Shown: positions 31,225 through 42,605, counted from the first letter of the stretch. The stretch: 64,000 nucleotides of DNA from Muscardinus avellanarius (GCA_963383645.1 OY726572.1:23753292-23817291), one strand, 5' to 3'. Notes: generated by a model not told the origin, from the letters alone. Numbers and translations: made by a program.

Positions 31225-31960
31225 CTTTGGAATTAATTTATTCCGGTCCGCCCTGTTCGGCTCATCGCCATTGATTTTAAGAAATGGCTGCAGAAGGGCC
31301 TTAGTGACTGAAGGAGGAGGCGGATCCCCAAGTCCCTAGTTCATCATCAGCTGAATCATTAATCTCATTAATAACTAGGGCTTAATCCTCCACACTCAAA
31401 GAGATTCCCATTACCCAAAACAATAATTTTTTTAATTATCCAGGGCAGAATGGCAATTGCATATTGAATACTATGGATGATTTAAAACTAATAAATACTT
31501 TTGGAAATTCCTGGACCACTTTAATGAATTAAAAGTTATGAAATATTTATAAGCAGTAGCAACACCATTTAGTACCATTAATAAAATAAATACATTAGTC
31601 AGAGAATGAAATTCATTACATTTTTACTACTAGACATTGATGTCAATGACTGAATATTGCTCCAAATTACTTGTAAAACAGACCAATTATTTTAGTGTGA
31701 TTAATCTTTTCAATTATTTCTTTTATATAGTTGTAATTTGGAAGTAATTTTCTTCTGGGAGTACAATGACCTCAGCACATTTACTCCTTTATTTATTTAT
31801 ATTTAAAAATCTTTTGTGTCTGCCACCATTTTCGGGTGACTTCCAGTGGGCGAATATTTTAAACAGTCGCCCAGGCAATTGTTATTGTTCCTAAGCACTT
31901 TGTGGGCATTTGTCATTGGCTTTATTAGAGATTAAGACTAGACCATTCCAAAGCAAGGGA
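31225..31960. promoter_or_regulatory. Strong candidate developmental enhancer / conserved block
   Basis: About 735 bp without any repeat. A CpG-bearing edge (ttccggtccgccctgttcgg) leads into a long AT-rich core. Homeodomain-type words are frequent: cattaatctcattaataac, tttttaattatccagg, ccaattattttagtg, caattatttc. Paired SOX-like ATTGTT words occur in caattgttattgttcc (31,875-31,890). The right edge keeps more CpGs (tttcgggtgac, agtcgcccagg). No frame is open across it, so constraint, if present, is non-coding. It is the best such block in the window. Confidence 0.5.
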
Positions 31961-32435
31961 GGAACTGGTGAACAGTTGCTGTGCACTAGGGAGAAGAGGC
32001 TGGCAAAATGTCTTGCTAGTTTCACCTTTCTCCCAGTCTTCTGGGAGAAAGGTAGTGTGATAAGTAAGCATGCCAAGGACTTTTCTAACCTCCAACCATC
32101 CCCATAGGATTAAACAGTATTATTTCTTTGAATGGTACAAAGAACTCAGGGCACCCAGTCACAAAGTGATACAGAGAATGACTTTACAAGGGGTTAGAGA
32201 GTAGATGGTGGGAGAAGCGGCAGCCTTTGAAGTCATGAAGCAGACCTGAGCTGTCACAGCCTCTGCTGGGGATGGGAGAGCCTTTCCTTCCACCCAGTGG
32301 CTCAGACGAGGTGCAGATGGAAAGCAAAAGTTGGCTATGAATCTGCAAATACATTCTGGGAAAACTGTGCAGAATTATTCAGCGTGGGCTCCAGAATGAG
32401 GAGATTCAACTTAATCAAAGTACTTTGGAAAGAGA
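31961..32435. other. Unique sequence with hairpin
   Basis: Repeat-free, apart from the perfect inverted repeat at 32,024-32,053 listed separately. No gene. Opposite frames 31891-32076 and 31910-32107 are shadows of each other. Confidence 0.3.
32024..32053. repeat. Perfect 13-bp inverted repeat, 4-nt loop
   Basis: Arms acctttctcccag (32,024-32,036) and ctgggagaaaggt (32,041-32,053) with loop tctt. No mismatch. The first flanking pair outside does not match, so the stem ends sharply. Confidence 0.95.
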
Positions 32436-32670
32436 ATGATAGTATTTATCAGGCCAGGCACTAGCCAGGGGCTATGCATACAATATCTAGTTTAATTTCC
32501 TAACGAACCTATAATTATATATTATCAGCCCATTTACTGATGAGAAAACCCAAACCCACAGATTTAAGAAACCTTTCTAAGCTCACAAAGGTAGTAAGTG
32601 ATGGAGCTGGGAGTCCATGCTCATTTGGTCTGATTTTAAAGTCCCTAATCTCTCTCTTACACTGGAATAA
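32436..32670 (-). mobile_element. MIR SINE, antisense, near full length
   Basis: agtatttatcaggccaggca, aatatctagtttaatttcct, catttactgatgagaaaacc, gctcacaaaggtagtaagtg, atggagctgggagtccatgc. All antisense MIR blocks are present in order. Confidence 0.8.
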
Positions 32671-32689
32671 GTAAATTTTTTATTGAGTT

Positions 32690-33000
32690 CTCACCATGAA
32701 AATGGCACTCTTAGTTGTTAATTGAAAAGCAGAGATTAAAGAAATACTGTCTTTGATTCTAGGAACTTAGCGTCTATCAAGTGAGACACATAGATAAGTC
32801 AGTAGAACAGTAGATTGCTCTAAAAGTGAAATACATGGAAACAATTCCAAAGTGTGACTTCTCGAAGAAAATAGTATTTGAGTTGAGATTTCAAAGAAGC
32901 ACAGGACTTTCAAAGGCAGCACATCGCAGGAGGGGAGAAGAAAAGGAGCTCACATTGGAGAGCTGTTTGGAGAAATACAAGTAGATCTCAGTGGCTAGAT
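32690..33000 (+). mobile_element. Ancient interspersed repeat containing duplicate B, copy 1
   Basis: attctaggaacttagcgtc, gaagaaaatagtatttgag, ttgagatttcaaagaagc. Layout of the 'aggagcttacagtctagtgagg... acatttgagctgagacttgaagg' old repeat. Positions 32,762-32,985 are matched by 33,775-33,998 at an offset of 1,013 bp (about 85% identity by eye). The offset is constant from start to end (tagcgtctat at 32,768, gctgtttggag at 32,962). Confidence 0.7.
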
Positions 33001-33767
33001 GAAACCATAATTTTAATGCTTATCTTTTAAATAATTCAGTCTACATATACAGTAAGGCCAAGAGATTTTGGAAAGAGGGAGGTGAGAAGGAGTGTTTTGA
33101 AAATAGGGTTTACCAACCACCAATAAGGTTCACCCGAAGGCAGTGAGTGCAGTTTCTCCCAGGCGTTCATCTCCAAGAAATAGACCCCACCTGTGCAGAG
33201 CTAATTCAGTGCCTTGAAGTGACAGACACAGCGTCTAGGGTTGGCAGTGTGAGGCTCTCATCACCCATGTGGCATTTGGTCATTAATTAACATCACTAAG
33301 CTTTGCAGGGGGTATCAGAGGAGCCAATTTGTTTCTTTGAATGGTAGTTTTTCCATGAGAAATGAAATAGTAGCAAGGGGGCAGCTTAGTTTTACAGAGT
33401 TCAGGCAAGGGAAGGCTGGGAGAGAATGGGTAGCCCATGGCATTTATTACAAGCTGATTGCAGTGCCACCTTCTCATTGACCCTCATGTTGAGGTCAAAT
33501 CAAGGCCAACCATTGACTTACTGTTATCCCACCTTCAATTAAAAAACAATCAATGTGCCAGTTCCGGGGGAGACCTTTCATGTCCCCTCTGATCTGAGGA
33601 GTTGGTTAGTCTATGGAAAGGAAGAGGAGGAAAAGGCACTTCAGTCTGGGAGTTCTGACTGCTAGTTTGGTGCTCATTCTATGGTCTTTCTGAGAAAGGA
33701 ACAATGGATGTAGTTTGGAGGAAGACAGTGCAACGAACTGCCTTCGTTGCCCCTTGCCAATGCCTCT
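33001..33767. other. Unique sequence between duplicate B copies
   Basis: No repeat recognised. Frame 33283-33477 (minus) has no domain. Confidence 0.3.
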
Positions 33768-34005
33768 TGTGCTAGGGATTTAGCATCTATTAAGTGAGAC
33801 ACAGAGATAACTCAGCAGAACAGTTGATTGCTCTGCAAGTGCAATACATGGAAATAATTCCAAAGTGTGAGTTCTTGAAGAAAATAGTATTTGAGCTGAG
33901 ATTTGAAAGAAGCAAATGACTTTCAAAGGCAGCACACCGCAGGGGCAGAGAAGAAAAGGAGCTCGAATAGGGGAGCTGTTTGGAGAAATACAAGTAGATC
34001 AGGGA
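33768..34005 (+). repeat. Local direct duplicate B, copy 2
   Basis: tagcatctattaagtgagac, caattccaaagtgtgag-type phrase, ttcaaaggcagcacaccgca, gagctgtttggagaaataca. Same orientation as copy 1. It lacks the left part of the old repeat (32,690-32,760), so it was copied from the interior rather than inserted independently. The left junction falls at about 33,775. Confidence 0.8.
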
Positions 34006-34715
34006 TAAATAAAAGTCAGGGATGCCATTTGGGGAGCAGTTTCTGTGCAAGGCAGAATAGAGATCTTAAAGTTACCCAAACTCAGCCCTACACAAAAACA
34101 ACAATCTTTTTATCAGTGTCAGCATGTGCTTAGCTTAGTATCTGCTGGGTAAATATCTGCTGAACAAGTGGACAGATGTATAGGCGGATGGATAGATGAA
34201 TCTACTACATAGAGAGATTTCTGCTGGCAACCCCAAGATGGAATGTCACTGTAATCTTCGTTTACAAGCACAGACTGAAGATCCTGCTGGGGTGTTGCTT
34301 GCTATTGGAACAAAAAAAAAAATGCCCAATTTGGGCCAGGCTGCCAGGAGCCCATGAAGTAATCCCTCAATTTGCCCAGCTGGATTTTGGAGCCTACTCT
34401 GAACACCGATTGGCTCCACACTGCTGGCCAAAAACTAGGATCTGGGTTTTCAGCTTTTTAAATTTCTTCTTATCCCCTCTTGGCCTAGGACAACATCCTC
34501 CATTGCCCATTATTGTCTTTGGTGGAAGAGAAGGACAGAAAGGGGATGAGACGGGATCTACACTGAAATTTTTACTCTATATATTCATACTAACTCTATG
34601 TCTAGCATCTCAAAGCCAGGACCCAACTGGACAAGAACTTGCCATGTGAAAACGACCCATTTCCTAAGTATAACAGGCTTGTGTTTGTTTCAAAGAAGGT
34701 ATGGTTATTCAAACT
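34006..34715. other. Unique sequence
   Basis: No repeat recognised. A 116-codon plus frame (34299-34649) crosses an A-run and has no domain. Not called. Confidence 0.3.
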
Positions 34716-34890
34716 TTTCTTTTTGTACTGGAGGTTGAACCCAGAAGCATTCTACCTCTGATCTATACCCCCAGCTATATTTTATTTTGAAATTAGGTCT
34801 CACTAAGTTTATGAGGGTCTTGCTAAGTTGATGACCTTACTCAGCCTCCCAAGTACTTGGGTTATAGGTGTGTGCCCCCACACCTAGCAA
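34716..34890 (-). mobile_element. B1-dID SINE, antisense, diverged
   Basis: ttgtactggaggttgaaccc, ctctgatctatacccccagc, ttaggtctcactaagtttat, agcctcccaagtacttgggt. Older copy, shortened in the B1 half. Confidence 0.8.
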
Positions 34891-34909
34891 TATAACTAGT
34901 TTTAAATTT

Positions 34910-35128
34910 TATATATTTTTTCTTTGTGGTACTGGGAATAGAACTCAAGGTATTCTACCCCTGAGCTACACCCCCAGCCCTGTTTTTTTATTCTTTATTT
35001 TGATACAGGGTCTCACTGAGTTGCAAAGGGCCTCACTAAATAGTTGAGACTGGCCACAAACCATGATCTTCCAGTCTTAGCCTCCCAAATGCTAGGATTA
35101 CAGGCACGGGCCAACATGCCTGGCACTT
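34910..35128 (-). mobile_element. B1-dID SINE, antisense
   Basis: gtggtactgggaatagaact, cctgagctacacccccagcc, gatacagggtctcactgagt, cctcccaaatgctaggatta, caacatgcctggc. Full dimer, about 20 bp downstream of the previous copy and in the same orientation. Confidence 0.9.
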
Positions 35129-35755
35129 TTGTATTTCAAGTAAGTGCAAAATCATGGGACCAGGAAAGCTTGGCTTAATAGGAATGTTGGAAATCTGCCT
35201 ACTCCATGGTTCCCAGGTTGCATTTCATAAAAAACTCATTGTGCAGGAGGTCAAGGGCCATGTACAGGTGGGTTATGTGCCTCCTAATCCTCACCTCCCT
35301 AAGACATATCTATTTGTGCAGTCTATATACTAGACTTTTATATATGACTTTAAAGTAATGATTCAGCCTCTAAAAAAATGAATCTAGGTCAAAAACCTTC
35401 AAAGTGGCTACAGAGAAGTTAAGATATTTGTACATTTCTAACTTCAGGGACACGTGTTTCAAGGTATCTGTGGTAGCGGATGCCTTGGATTCTTCCTCCT
35501 TCCTGAGCTAGAAAAGTTAGTGGAATAACTCCTCAAGATGCCCTTTCTAGTGAGTGGACCAGAGGCCATGTGTATATGTGTGTCCCAGTAAAGGACCTAG
35601 ATGTTTTCTTATTGAGAAATTTGTCAGTGAAATGAACATGGCTTTGGCCTGGGAAGACTCAGTTGTGGTTCTTTTAGGTTCCTGAGAGACACCGGGAACT
35701 ATGATGGTCTGAAGCAAAATGCATTTAGATCCATGCAAGAGCTATTCACAGTTGT
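35129..35755. other. Unique sequence
   Basis: No repeat or gene recognised. Confidence 0.3.
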
Positions 35756-35992
35756 TCCTTCTCCTTCTCCTTCTCCTTCTCCTTCTCCTTCTCCTCCCCC
35801 TCCTCCTCCTCCTCCTCCTCTTCCTCCTCCTCCTCCCCCTCCTCCTTCTCTTCCTCCTCCTCCTCCTCTTCCTCCTCTTCCTCCTCTTCCTCCTCCTCCC
35901 CTTTTCCTTCTCCTTCTCCTTCTCCTTCTCCTTCTCCTTCTCCTTCTCCTTCTCCTTCTCCTTCTCCTTCTCCTTCTCCTTCTCCTTCGTCC
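35756..35992. repeat. (CTTCTC)n / (CTC)n microsatellite
   Basis: About 237 bp of pure pyrimidine. There are CCTTCT hexamers at both ends and a CTC/CTT-rich interior. It abuts the tail end of the antisense SINE that follows. Open frames of Leu/Ser/Pro or Lys/Glu/Arg repeats across it are artefacts. Confidence 0.95.
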
Positions 35993-36190
35993 TGAGGATT
36001 GAAACTAGGGACATTCTGCCTCTGAGCTGTATCCCCTAGCCCTATTTTATTTTTTGTTTGGAAAGAGTCTCACTAAGTTGCGGGCGGGGGCTCACAGTTG
36101 CTAAAACTGACGGCAAACCAGCCATCCTTTTGTCTCAGTGTCCCAAGTACTGGGATTATAAGCATGTGCCATCACATCTGGCTCGGCTTC
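35993..36190 (-). mobile_element. B1-dID SINE, antisense, diverged
   Basis: ctgaggattgaaactaggga, cctctgagctgtatccccta, agagtctcactaagttgcgg, tactgggattataagcatgt, catcacatctggc. Its tail lies at the left, where the pyrimidine microsatellite stands. Confidence 0.85.
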
Positions 36191-36429
36191 TTGTTTTTTT
36201 ATGGGTGGGTTTCTTTGCAGCTCCTGTGGGCTGGGGTCCATCTCAACCACCTTTGACCAATCTTGGCAGAGAGAGGGAAATATTTAATTGGTTTCTGAGT
36301 CAGTAATTTAGGATGGCAGATTACAAGGAAAATTTGGGGATTTTTGTTGACTCCAATATCATGAAGTGAGAGAAGTAATTCAGATGCCTTCTGGTGTTCT
36401 GCTGGCAGTGATATTCATAGGAAACAGCC
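36191..36429. other. Unique sequence
   Basis: No feature recognised. Confidence 0.3.
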
Positions 36430-36665
36430 AGATGTGGGAACTAAACGCATGAACTCTGGATCCAGAAGGCCCCCCTTCCAATAGCAGCTGAGTGACTTTG
36501 GGGGGATTACTGAGTTCTCTATGCCTTGATCTCCTCATCTATATAATGGGAGTGATGACAATAATGCTACAACCTCACGGCATTATCATAAGACTTACGT
36601 AAGTTAGTATAAACCACATACTTTGCAAAGGACCTGGTGCCTCCAAGTGCTAGGTGACTGTTTGC
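36430..36665 (+). mobile_element. MIR SINE, near full length
   Basis: gcatgaactctggatccaga, agctgagtgactttgggggg, tgccttgatctcctcatcta, tataatgggagtgatgacaa, cggcattatcataagactta. Sense MIR blocks in order. Confidence 0.8.
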
Positions 36666-37024
36666 AGTGATGAGCCTTTTCACGAGTTGCTCAGGGGCAC
36701 AGCTATGCTCTTCAAATCCTTTTCAAGAAGCTAGTCCTTCCCATTCTGACCTGCATTTTTCTTTAGGCATCTCTAAAGCTGAGGGATCCTGAAGAGTGTC
36801 CTACAGTCTTATTTTCTGGTTTGTCTGAGAAACAACGATTTTTATGAATGGGCAAAGGGTTTCCTGAAAGTCCCGGCCTGGGTATCTCTGGGGCTGATGT
36901 CCCTCTTGGTTGTGCTGAACGTACAAACTGCTCTTTCATTGGTGTTTCAGGGAAAATCTTATTCCAAGCAATTTCTACTCACAGCTACTTTCTTTTAGAA
37001 GCAGTAGGGCAGTGGCCCAAAGCT
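36666..37024. other. Unique sequence
   Basis: No feature recognised. The frame 36848-37057 has no domain. Confidence 0.3.
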
Positions 37025-37175
37025 ATAAAACAGGAACAGCATTTATTAATTGATTGATTAACCAATCTGTCAACAAGTATTTATGTGATGTTTTTTATGT
37101 GTTTAGCACTGTGCTAACTGCCCCCTGGAGAAATGAGAGAAATATAGGACAAAGTCCCAAACTCCAAGTTAGGAT
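37025..37175 (+). mobile_element. Ancient interspersed repeat, family not assigned
   Basis: caacaagtatttatgtgatg, ttagcactgtgctaactgcc, then a weak 'gacaaagtccc' part. Old 'caacaaatatttattgagc... gcactgtgctag' layout. Confidence 0.5.
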
Positions 37176-37689
37176 CACAAAATGACTAATTGGAAAATGA
37201 TTGTAAAGTGACCATTAAATTTCCATGGAGACAGCAACATCTTCCAGGCAGAGTTTCAGTAACTATAAATGACGTTTCCTGGCCCCAGGAAAAGAGTGAG
37301 GTGGTCCAGTGTAGCCCCCATATTTCATTATTTTCTGGTATGAAAGGCAATAAGAAGTTACTGAAGTCTCATGTAAGCAACACAGGAAAGGGAACACTTG
37401 AGGAGCTCTGTCTAGCAGTGTGTGGAAGATGTATAATGGTACTAGAAAGACAAGCTGGCTGCTGCCAAGTTCAAGTTGAAGGATATAAGAAGAAGGAACA
37501 TGGCTAGGAAAAGGAAGAGGGGAAAAGTCAGACAGCACCAGTAGCACCTAGACAGGCAGAATTCATGGCAGTAGGAAGTCTAGGCCTCAAAGTTATGACT
37601 AATTGGGTGTAGGAACAAGAATAGCAGGGAGAGTCAAAGACGATCCTGAAGTTTTCAGCAAAAAATCAAACCTCAGCTTCTGTACAATC
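37176..37689. other. Unique sequence
   Basis: Opposing frames 37190-37507 (plus) and 37263-37547 (minus) overlap. Neither has a domain. The phrase ttccatggagacagcaac at 37,220 is RFX-like on one half only. Confidence 0.3.
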
Positions 37690-37935
37690 TATGAAAGCAG
37701 TAGAGTACAGTGGATGGAAATAATGACTTTGTGGTTATTAGATCAACTCAGGATCCACTTTGGCTCTTCCTCTTACTAAACGAATGACCTTGGAAACTTC
37801 TGTGAGCTTTGTGTTCACCATTTGTAAAATAAGAAGACTGATCCCTGCCTTATAGTCTCACTGTGAATCCTGCATGAGATAACATGTGGAAAGGGACTGC
37901 CGGTTTGCCTTAGCACATGACTGTTCCATTGATGT
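37690..37935 (+). mobile_element. MIR SINE, near full length
   Basis: agcagtagagtacagtggat, tcttcctcttactaaacgaa, tgaccttggaaacttctgtg, accatttgtaaaataagaag, catgagataacatgtggaaa, gccttagcacatgactg. Confidence 0.75.
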
Positions 37936-38399
37936 TAGTTTTTATTTTTTTCATCCCATATTAACTAAGTATCCATTCGTTGCATGCACTTAATAGATAT
38001 GATAATTTAAAGAAGAAATACATATTTCTTCTGTCTTGATGACAGCCACAGATAGATATTGTCACCTATACAAGGAGAATTTATCCCAATGTCTCTACTA
38101 AGCCTTCTCAGTTAGAAATGGCACCTCTCTTCATGTGGGTCAAGGAAGAGCTAGAAAGATCTATCTCTTTCTGACACATCCATATGTATTCCTCCACATT
38201 CCCTGGTGGCTAAGGTGTTTCCAGTGAAAGAGGGGGTCTAGAGAATAATGCTTTCTCATGAAAGCCATCTGTCTTTGGACCTGGATTTCTAGACCCAGAG
38301 TCTGGAAGGTAGCTGGATTACCAAGTAGCTGGATTTTTCCAGGTCTCTTGACTGAACCTCTTTTATTAGGAAAAAAAAAAGATTTTTCTCTTCCCTTCT
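37936..38399. other. Unique sequence
   Basis: No repeat recognised. An imperfect echo (aggtagctggattaccaagt followed by agctggatttttccagg) lies near 38,308-38,343. Confidence 0.3.
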
Positions 38400-38707
38400 C
38401 TAAGGGGTAACCTGCCAGCAGCAGTTTTCTGGATGATTAGGGAAAGTTTAAGGAGGTCAACTCTGTCGAGGGCGGTTTTAGAATGCACATTGAGATTATC
38501 ATCTTGAACTGGCTCTGCTTGAATACATGGTATTCGGCTGAGTGAGATTTGTCACAAGCTGACAAATTCCAAGGGACCTGGAGTAAAGTGTAAGGCACAC
38601 TCTTTGATGTTGTCTCTTCTGAGTAATGTTTAATCACATGGTTGTCACATGTTTGCCTCACTGGCCTTCTTTACTGTAACCCATGACAATTATTTGTTTC
38701 TGTGTTC
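38400..38707. promoter_or_regulatory. Candidate conserved non-coding block (weak)
   Basis: Repeat-free with retained CpGs (tctgtcgagggcgg, tattcggctg) and words such as ggatgattagggaaag and gacaattatttgtttc. Composition only. Confidence 0.25.
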
Positions 38708-38719
38708 GATTAACTTTTT

Positions 38720-38929
38720 TCCCCCCCAGTACTGTGGATGGAACCCAGGGACATTCTACCTCCAAGCAACACCCCCTAGCCCTATTTTTTATTCTTTATT
38801 TTGAAACAGGGTCTCACTGAGTGGCAAAGGGCCTCACTAAGTAGCTGAGGCTGTCTGAGAACTGTGATCCTCCTGTCTCAGCCTCCCAAATGCTGGGGTT
38901 ATCAGAGTGTGCCACCACACCCAGCCTTT
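38720..38929 (-). mobile_element. B1-dID SINE, antisense
   Basis: Target duplication gattaacttttt (38,708-38,719 and 38,930-38,941). Reads gtactgtggatggaacccag, cctccaagcaacacccccta, gaaacagggtctcactgagt, and agtgtgccaccacacccagc. Older, non-deleted form. Confidence 0.9.
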
Positions 38930-39096
38930 GATTAACTTTTTAATGCCTTATCAAAATTATTGTAAAAGTAAAGTACTGGCTGCAGATGGGAGAAGAATTT
39001 TCATCTATCTTCTCTCCGACTACTAAATTATTAAATATATTCTCTCAAAATTATTATATCAGACTTTGTGTCATTTTTGTGCAAGAAAAATTGTTA

Positions 39097-39205
39097 GGAA
39101 GCTGCCTAGAACAGAGACCTTCTGTGGCAGGAACCATGGAATAGTTTTCAGGAAGCTGGACGAAGCAGCAACCTTCTGTGGTGGGACTACAGAGCAAGCA
39201 GCGTC
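39097..39205. repeat. Imperfect two-copy tandem, unit about 54 bp
   Basis: ggaagctgcctagaacagag/accttctgtggcaggaacca and ggaagctggacgaagcagca/accttctgtggtgggactac start 54 bp apart (39,097 and 39,151). It produces a 60-codon frame with an internal repeat (39066-39248), but no known protein is recognised. Confidence 0.75.
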
Positions 39206-39499
39206 TGCCAGATCCCACAATACAACTCCACTGGCTTCAAAAGGGTAGAGAAGAAGATGAACACATCTCTGAAGCTCTGTAACAGACTCTCTTCAAGTGT
39301 TTTATAGGGTGCAGGCAAAAAAAAAAAAATGTAAGTGAGAGGGAGCTGCAAGGCAAGGAAGGAGATATCTGTACAGTGGTTAAAATCCATAATCTAAATG
39401 TGTAAAAATTTTTTTGCAGGGAGGGAAATTTTTGCAGTATTTGTGCTGAGCCTGATATCTGGATATTTATAATCTCTTATTTTCTTCTCCTAATGTTGC
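39206..39499. other. Unique sequence
   Basis: No repeat recognised. An A-run lies at 39,318-39,330. Confidence 0.3.
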
Positions 39500-39860
39500 T
39501 CAAATGAGATCAGGGCAGTTCTGAAAACTGATACCCACTCCATGTCACATTTCTGTGAATTGGTTCCATTTTGACAGATGGCCTCTTTTGGAAGGTTATG
39601 TAGACCCTTGACAGCTACGAAGCTTGATGATTCCCAGAGACATTCGCAAATCTCTAAGTTCGTGAGCACACAAACATCAGTGCGAGCTCCTGCTCCTGGC
39701 TTGCTCCCAAACCACATGCTTCTCGTGCATTGCCGCATATCACGGGTTTACCACCTTTTCATCTTGAACAAAAGTTCAATCTATCACCTTATGAAGCATT
39801 TTCTTCCCTTGAAACATGAATCCAGTTTGATGAAAAGAACAAGAACAACAACAAAGTTTA
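39500..39860. promoter_or_regulatory. Candidate conserved, CpG-retaining block
   Basis: Repeat-free with an unusual number of CpGs for AT-rich DNA: agctacgaagcttgatg, cattcgcaaatctctaag, ttcgtgagcac, gtgcgagctcc, cattgccgcatatcacggg. A 104-codon plus frame (39578-39892) and an 82-codon minus frame share it. With no domain or splice support it is not called coding, though a conserved short exon cannot be excluded. Confidence 0.35.
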
Positions 39861-40839
39861 CTTGTGAAAGTTTTTTGCAAGGCCAGAGATGATAAGTTCC
39901 AGCAGCATATGGAGCAGGTGGGGTTCCCTGGCTAAGGGCATCTCTGTCCCATCCGCCCTTCAAGAAGCACAAGGTTCAGATCCAGGCTTCTACATGCAAC
40001 AAATACTTCAGTGTATGGGTATTCGTGGTTGTTCATAAATGGTCTAAACTGAGAATTTCGGTCTGGGAGCACTCAGGGATTCCACCCTGTCTAGGCTTCT
40101 TTCTTGGGCCTTTCAGACCATAGGTGACAATGGCCATCAGCAAACCTCTTTGGACAGAGGCCAGAATAGCAGGAAGATAGCAATGATGAAAGCAACTTTT
40201 TCCTGAAGTTTTATATAATCCAAGCCTGTCTCCTCTACCATCTACATCTGATAAAGGATGCTTATAATTATGACTCCAGGTCTTCTGAAGAATCAGGAAA
40301 AGATGACTCTCATATATCTACTGATGATCCATGTCATCCTGCCGAATGGTCAGACTTGAGGCAATGCTTAATGAAAATACATATAAAATATAATATTGAA
40401 AGTAGGAGCAAAGGACCCCAAACTCTGTAAAGTAGAAAAGCTTATCAAAAACCTACAGAGATATCATTACTGTGATGGAGTATTACATTTAGTTCAGTTT
40501 TCTGGCAGCAAAGGAAAAAAATAAGAAAAAAGAAAGAAAGCACAAAAATTACTCTTCAGAAGAGATGTAACTCCTGTTAGTAATAGATCTTGAAATCAAT
40601 TCACAATGTGGGACTTGTATAAAAGGAATTCAGTGACCCAAGAGGACCATGCCCTAATGGTTTTTATAAAATAAAGGAAAAATTTCACATATAACCATTT
40701 CCCATGTTGTCTCTTAGCAATAGCTTAAATAAAACCATTAAGCATACTTAGTTTAAATGTTGCCTCAGGAAAAAACAAAAGCAAAATAATAATTACCACT
40801 AAGTTGTGGGGAGAGTGACCACTGGGTAGAGATAGAGGA
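39861..40839. other. Unique sequence, no gene seen
   Basis: About 1 kb of AT-rich DNA with no recognised repeat. Confidence 0.3.
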
Positions 40840-40965
40840 GAAACGAAAATGTCAGAACGTTGGTGACCGTTGATGTTAGGCTGAGGGACACAGGGGTCAC
40901 TGTACCACTCTATTTACTTGTTAAGCATTTAAAAATTTCCATAGCATATTTTTAAAAATAGTTGG
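40840..40965 (+). mobile_element. Old L1 3' end fragment
   Basis: gggacacaggggtcactgta, ccactctatttacttgttaa, aatttccatagcatattttt. Resembles the old-L1 terminus 'gggttcattatactattctctctac... gaaattttccataataaaa'. Confidence 0.4.
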
Positions 40966-41074
40966 CAGCATTTGCGAAGCTAGGGAAGTTAAGCTAATGA
41001 GATGTCTAACAAATATCAGGTTCTATTTGATAAAGTTTTAGGTTAAGTTGGTATAATTTTATTCTGGGTCTTTT

Positions 41075-41274
41075 TATTTTTTATTTTTTTGGTGGTGCTG
41101 GAGATGGAACCCAGGGGCCTTCTACCTCTGGGCTATACTCCCAGACCTATTTTTTTATATTTTATTTGGAAACAGTGTTTCTTAAGCCAGCTGAGGCTGG
41201 CTTTGAACCTGTGTGGTCCTCCTGTCTCAGCCTCCCAAGTGCGGGGATTACAAGCGTGTGCCGCCATGCCCACC
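41075..41274 (-). mobile_element. Young B1-dID SINE with B1 deletion, antisense
   Basis: Target duplication ttattctgggtctttt (41,059-41,074) and ttattctggatctttt (41,275-41,290), one mismatch. Reads gaacccaggggccttctacc, gggctatactcccagaccta, gtttcttaagccagctgagg. The diagnostic deletion junction is present, with a small local variation. Confidence 0.9.
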
Positions 41275-41290
41275 TTATTCTGGATCTTTT

Positions 41291-42342
<1,052 letters not shown>

Positions 42343-42392
42343 ACATACACACACACACACATATGTACACACACATATATACACATACACAC
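42343..42392. repeat. Interrupted (CA)n microsatellite
   Basis: CA units broken by TATG and TATATA interruptions. Confidence 0.9.
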
Positions 42393-42434
42393 AGTTTTGT
42401 GTGGAAGACAGAAATTACCTGGACTATTTCCCAT

Positions 42435-42605
42435 TTTTTTTCCTTAAAAATCAATTTTATGGAGGTATTATAATTAACATACAATAAATTGCATATACTG
42501 AAAGGATATAATTTGATGGATTAAAGTGTATACATAGGTGGGTTTGCCTGGGTATACATCCATGAAGTTATCACAATATTTCATATGTTCATACTACTAC
42601 AATGG
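42435..42605 (+). mobile_element. Old L1 3' UTR-like fragment
   Basis: tttatggaggtattataatt, aacatacaataaattgcata, ttaaagtgtatacataggtg, catccatgaagttatcacaa. Matches the old-L1 phrase 'tgaggtataattgacatacaataaa... gtataca... accaccacaa'. Confidence 0.55.

Noticed and set aside
35719..36039. Poly-Leu/Ser/Pro and Lys/Glu/Arg frames
   Set aside because: Products of the CTTCTC array.
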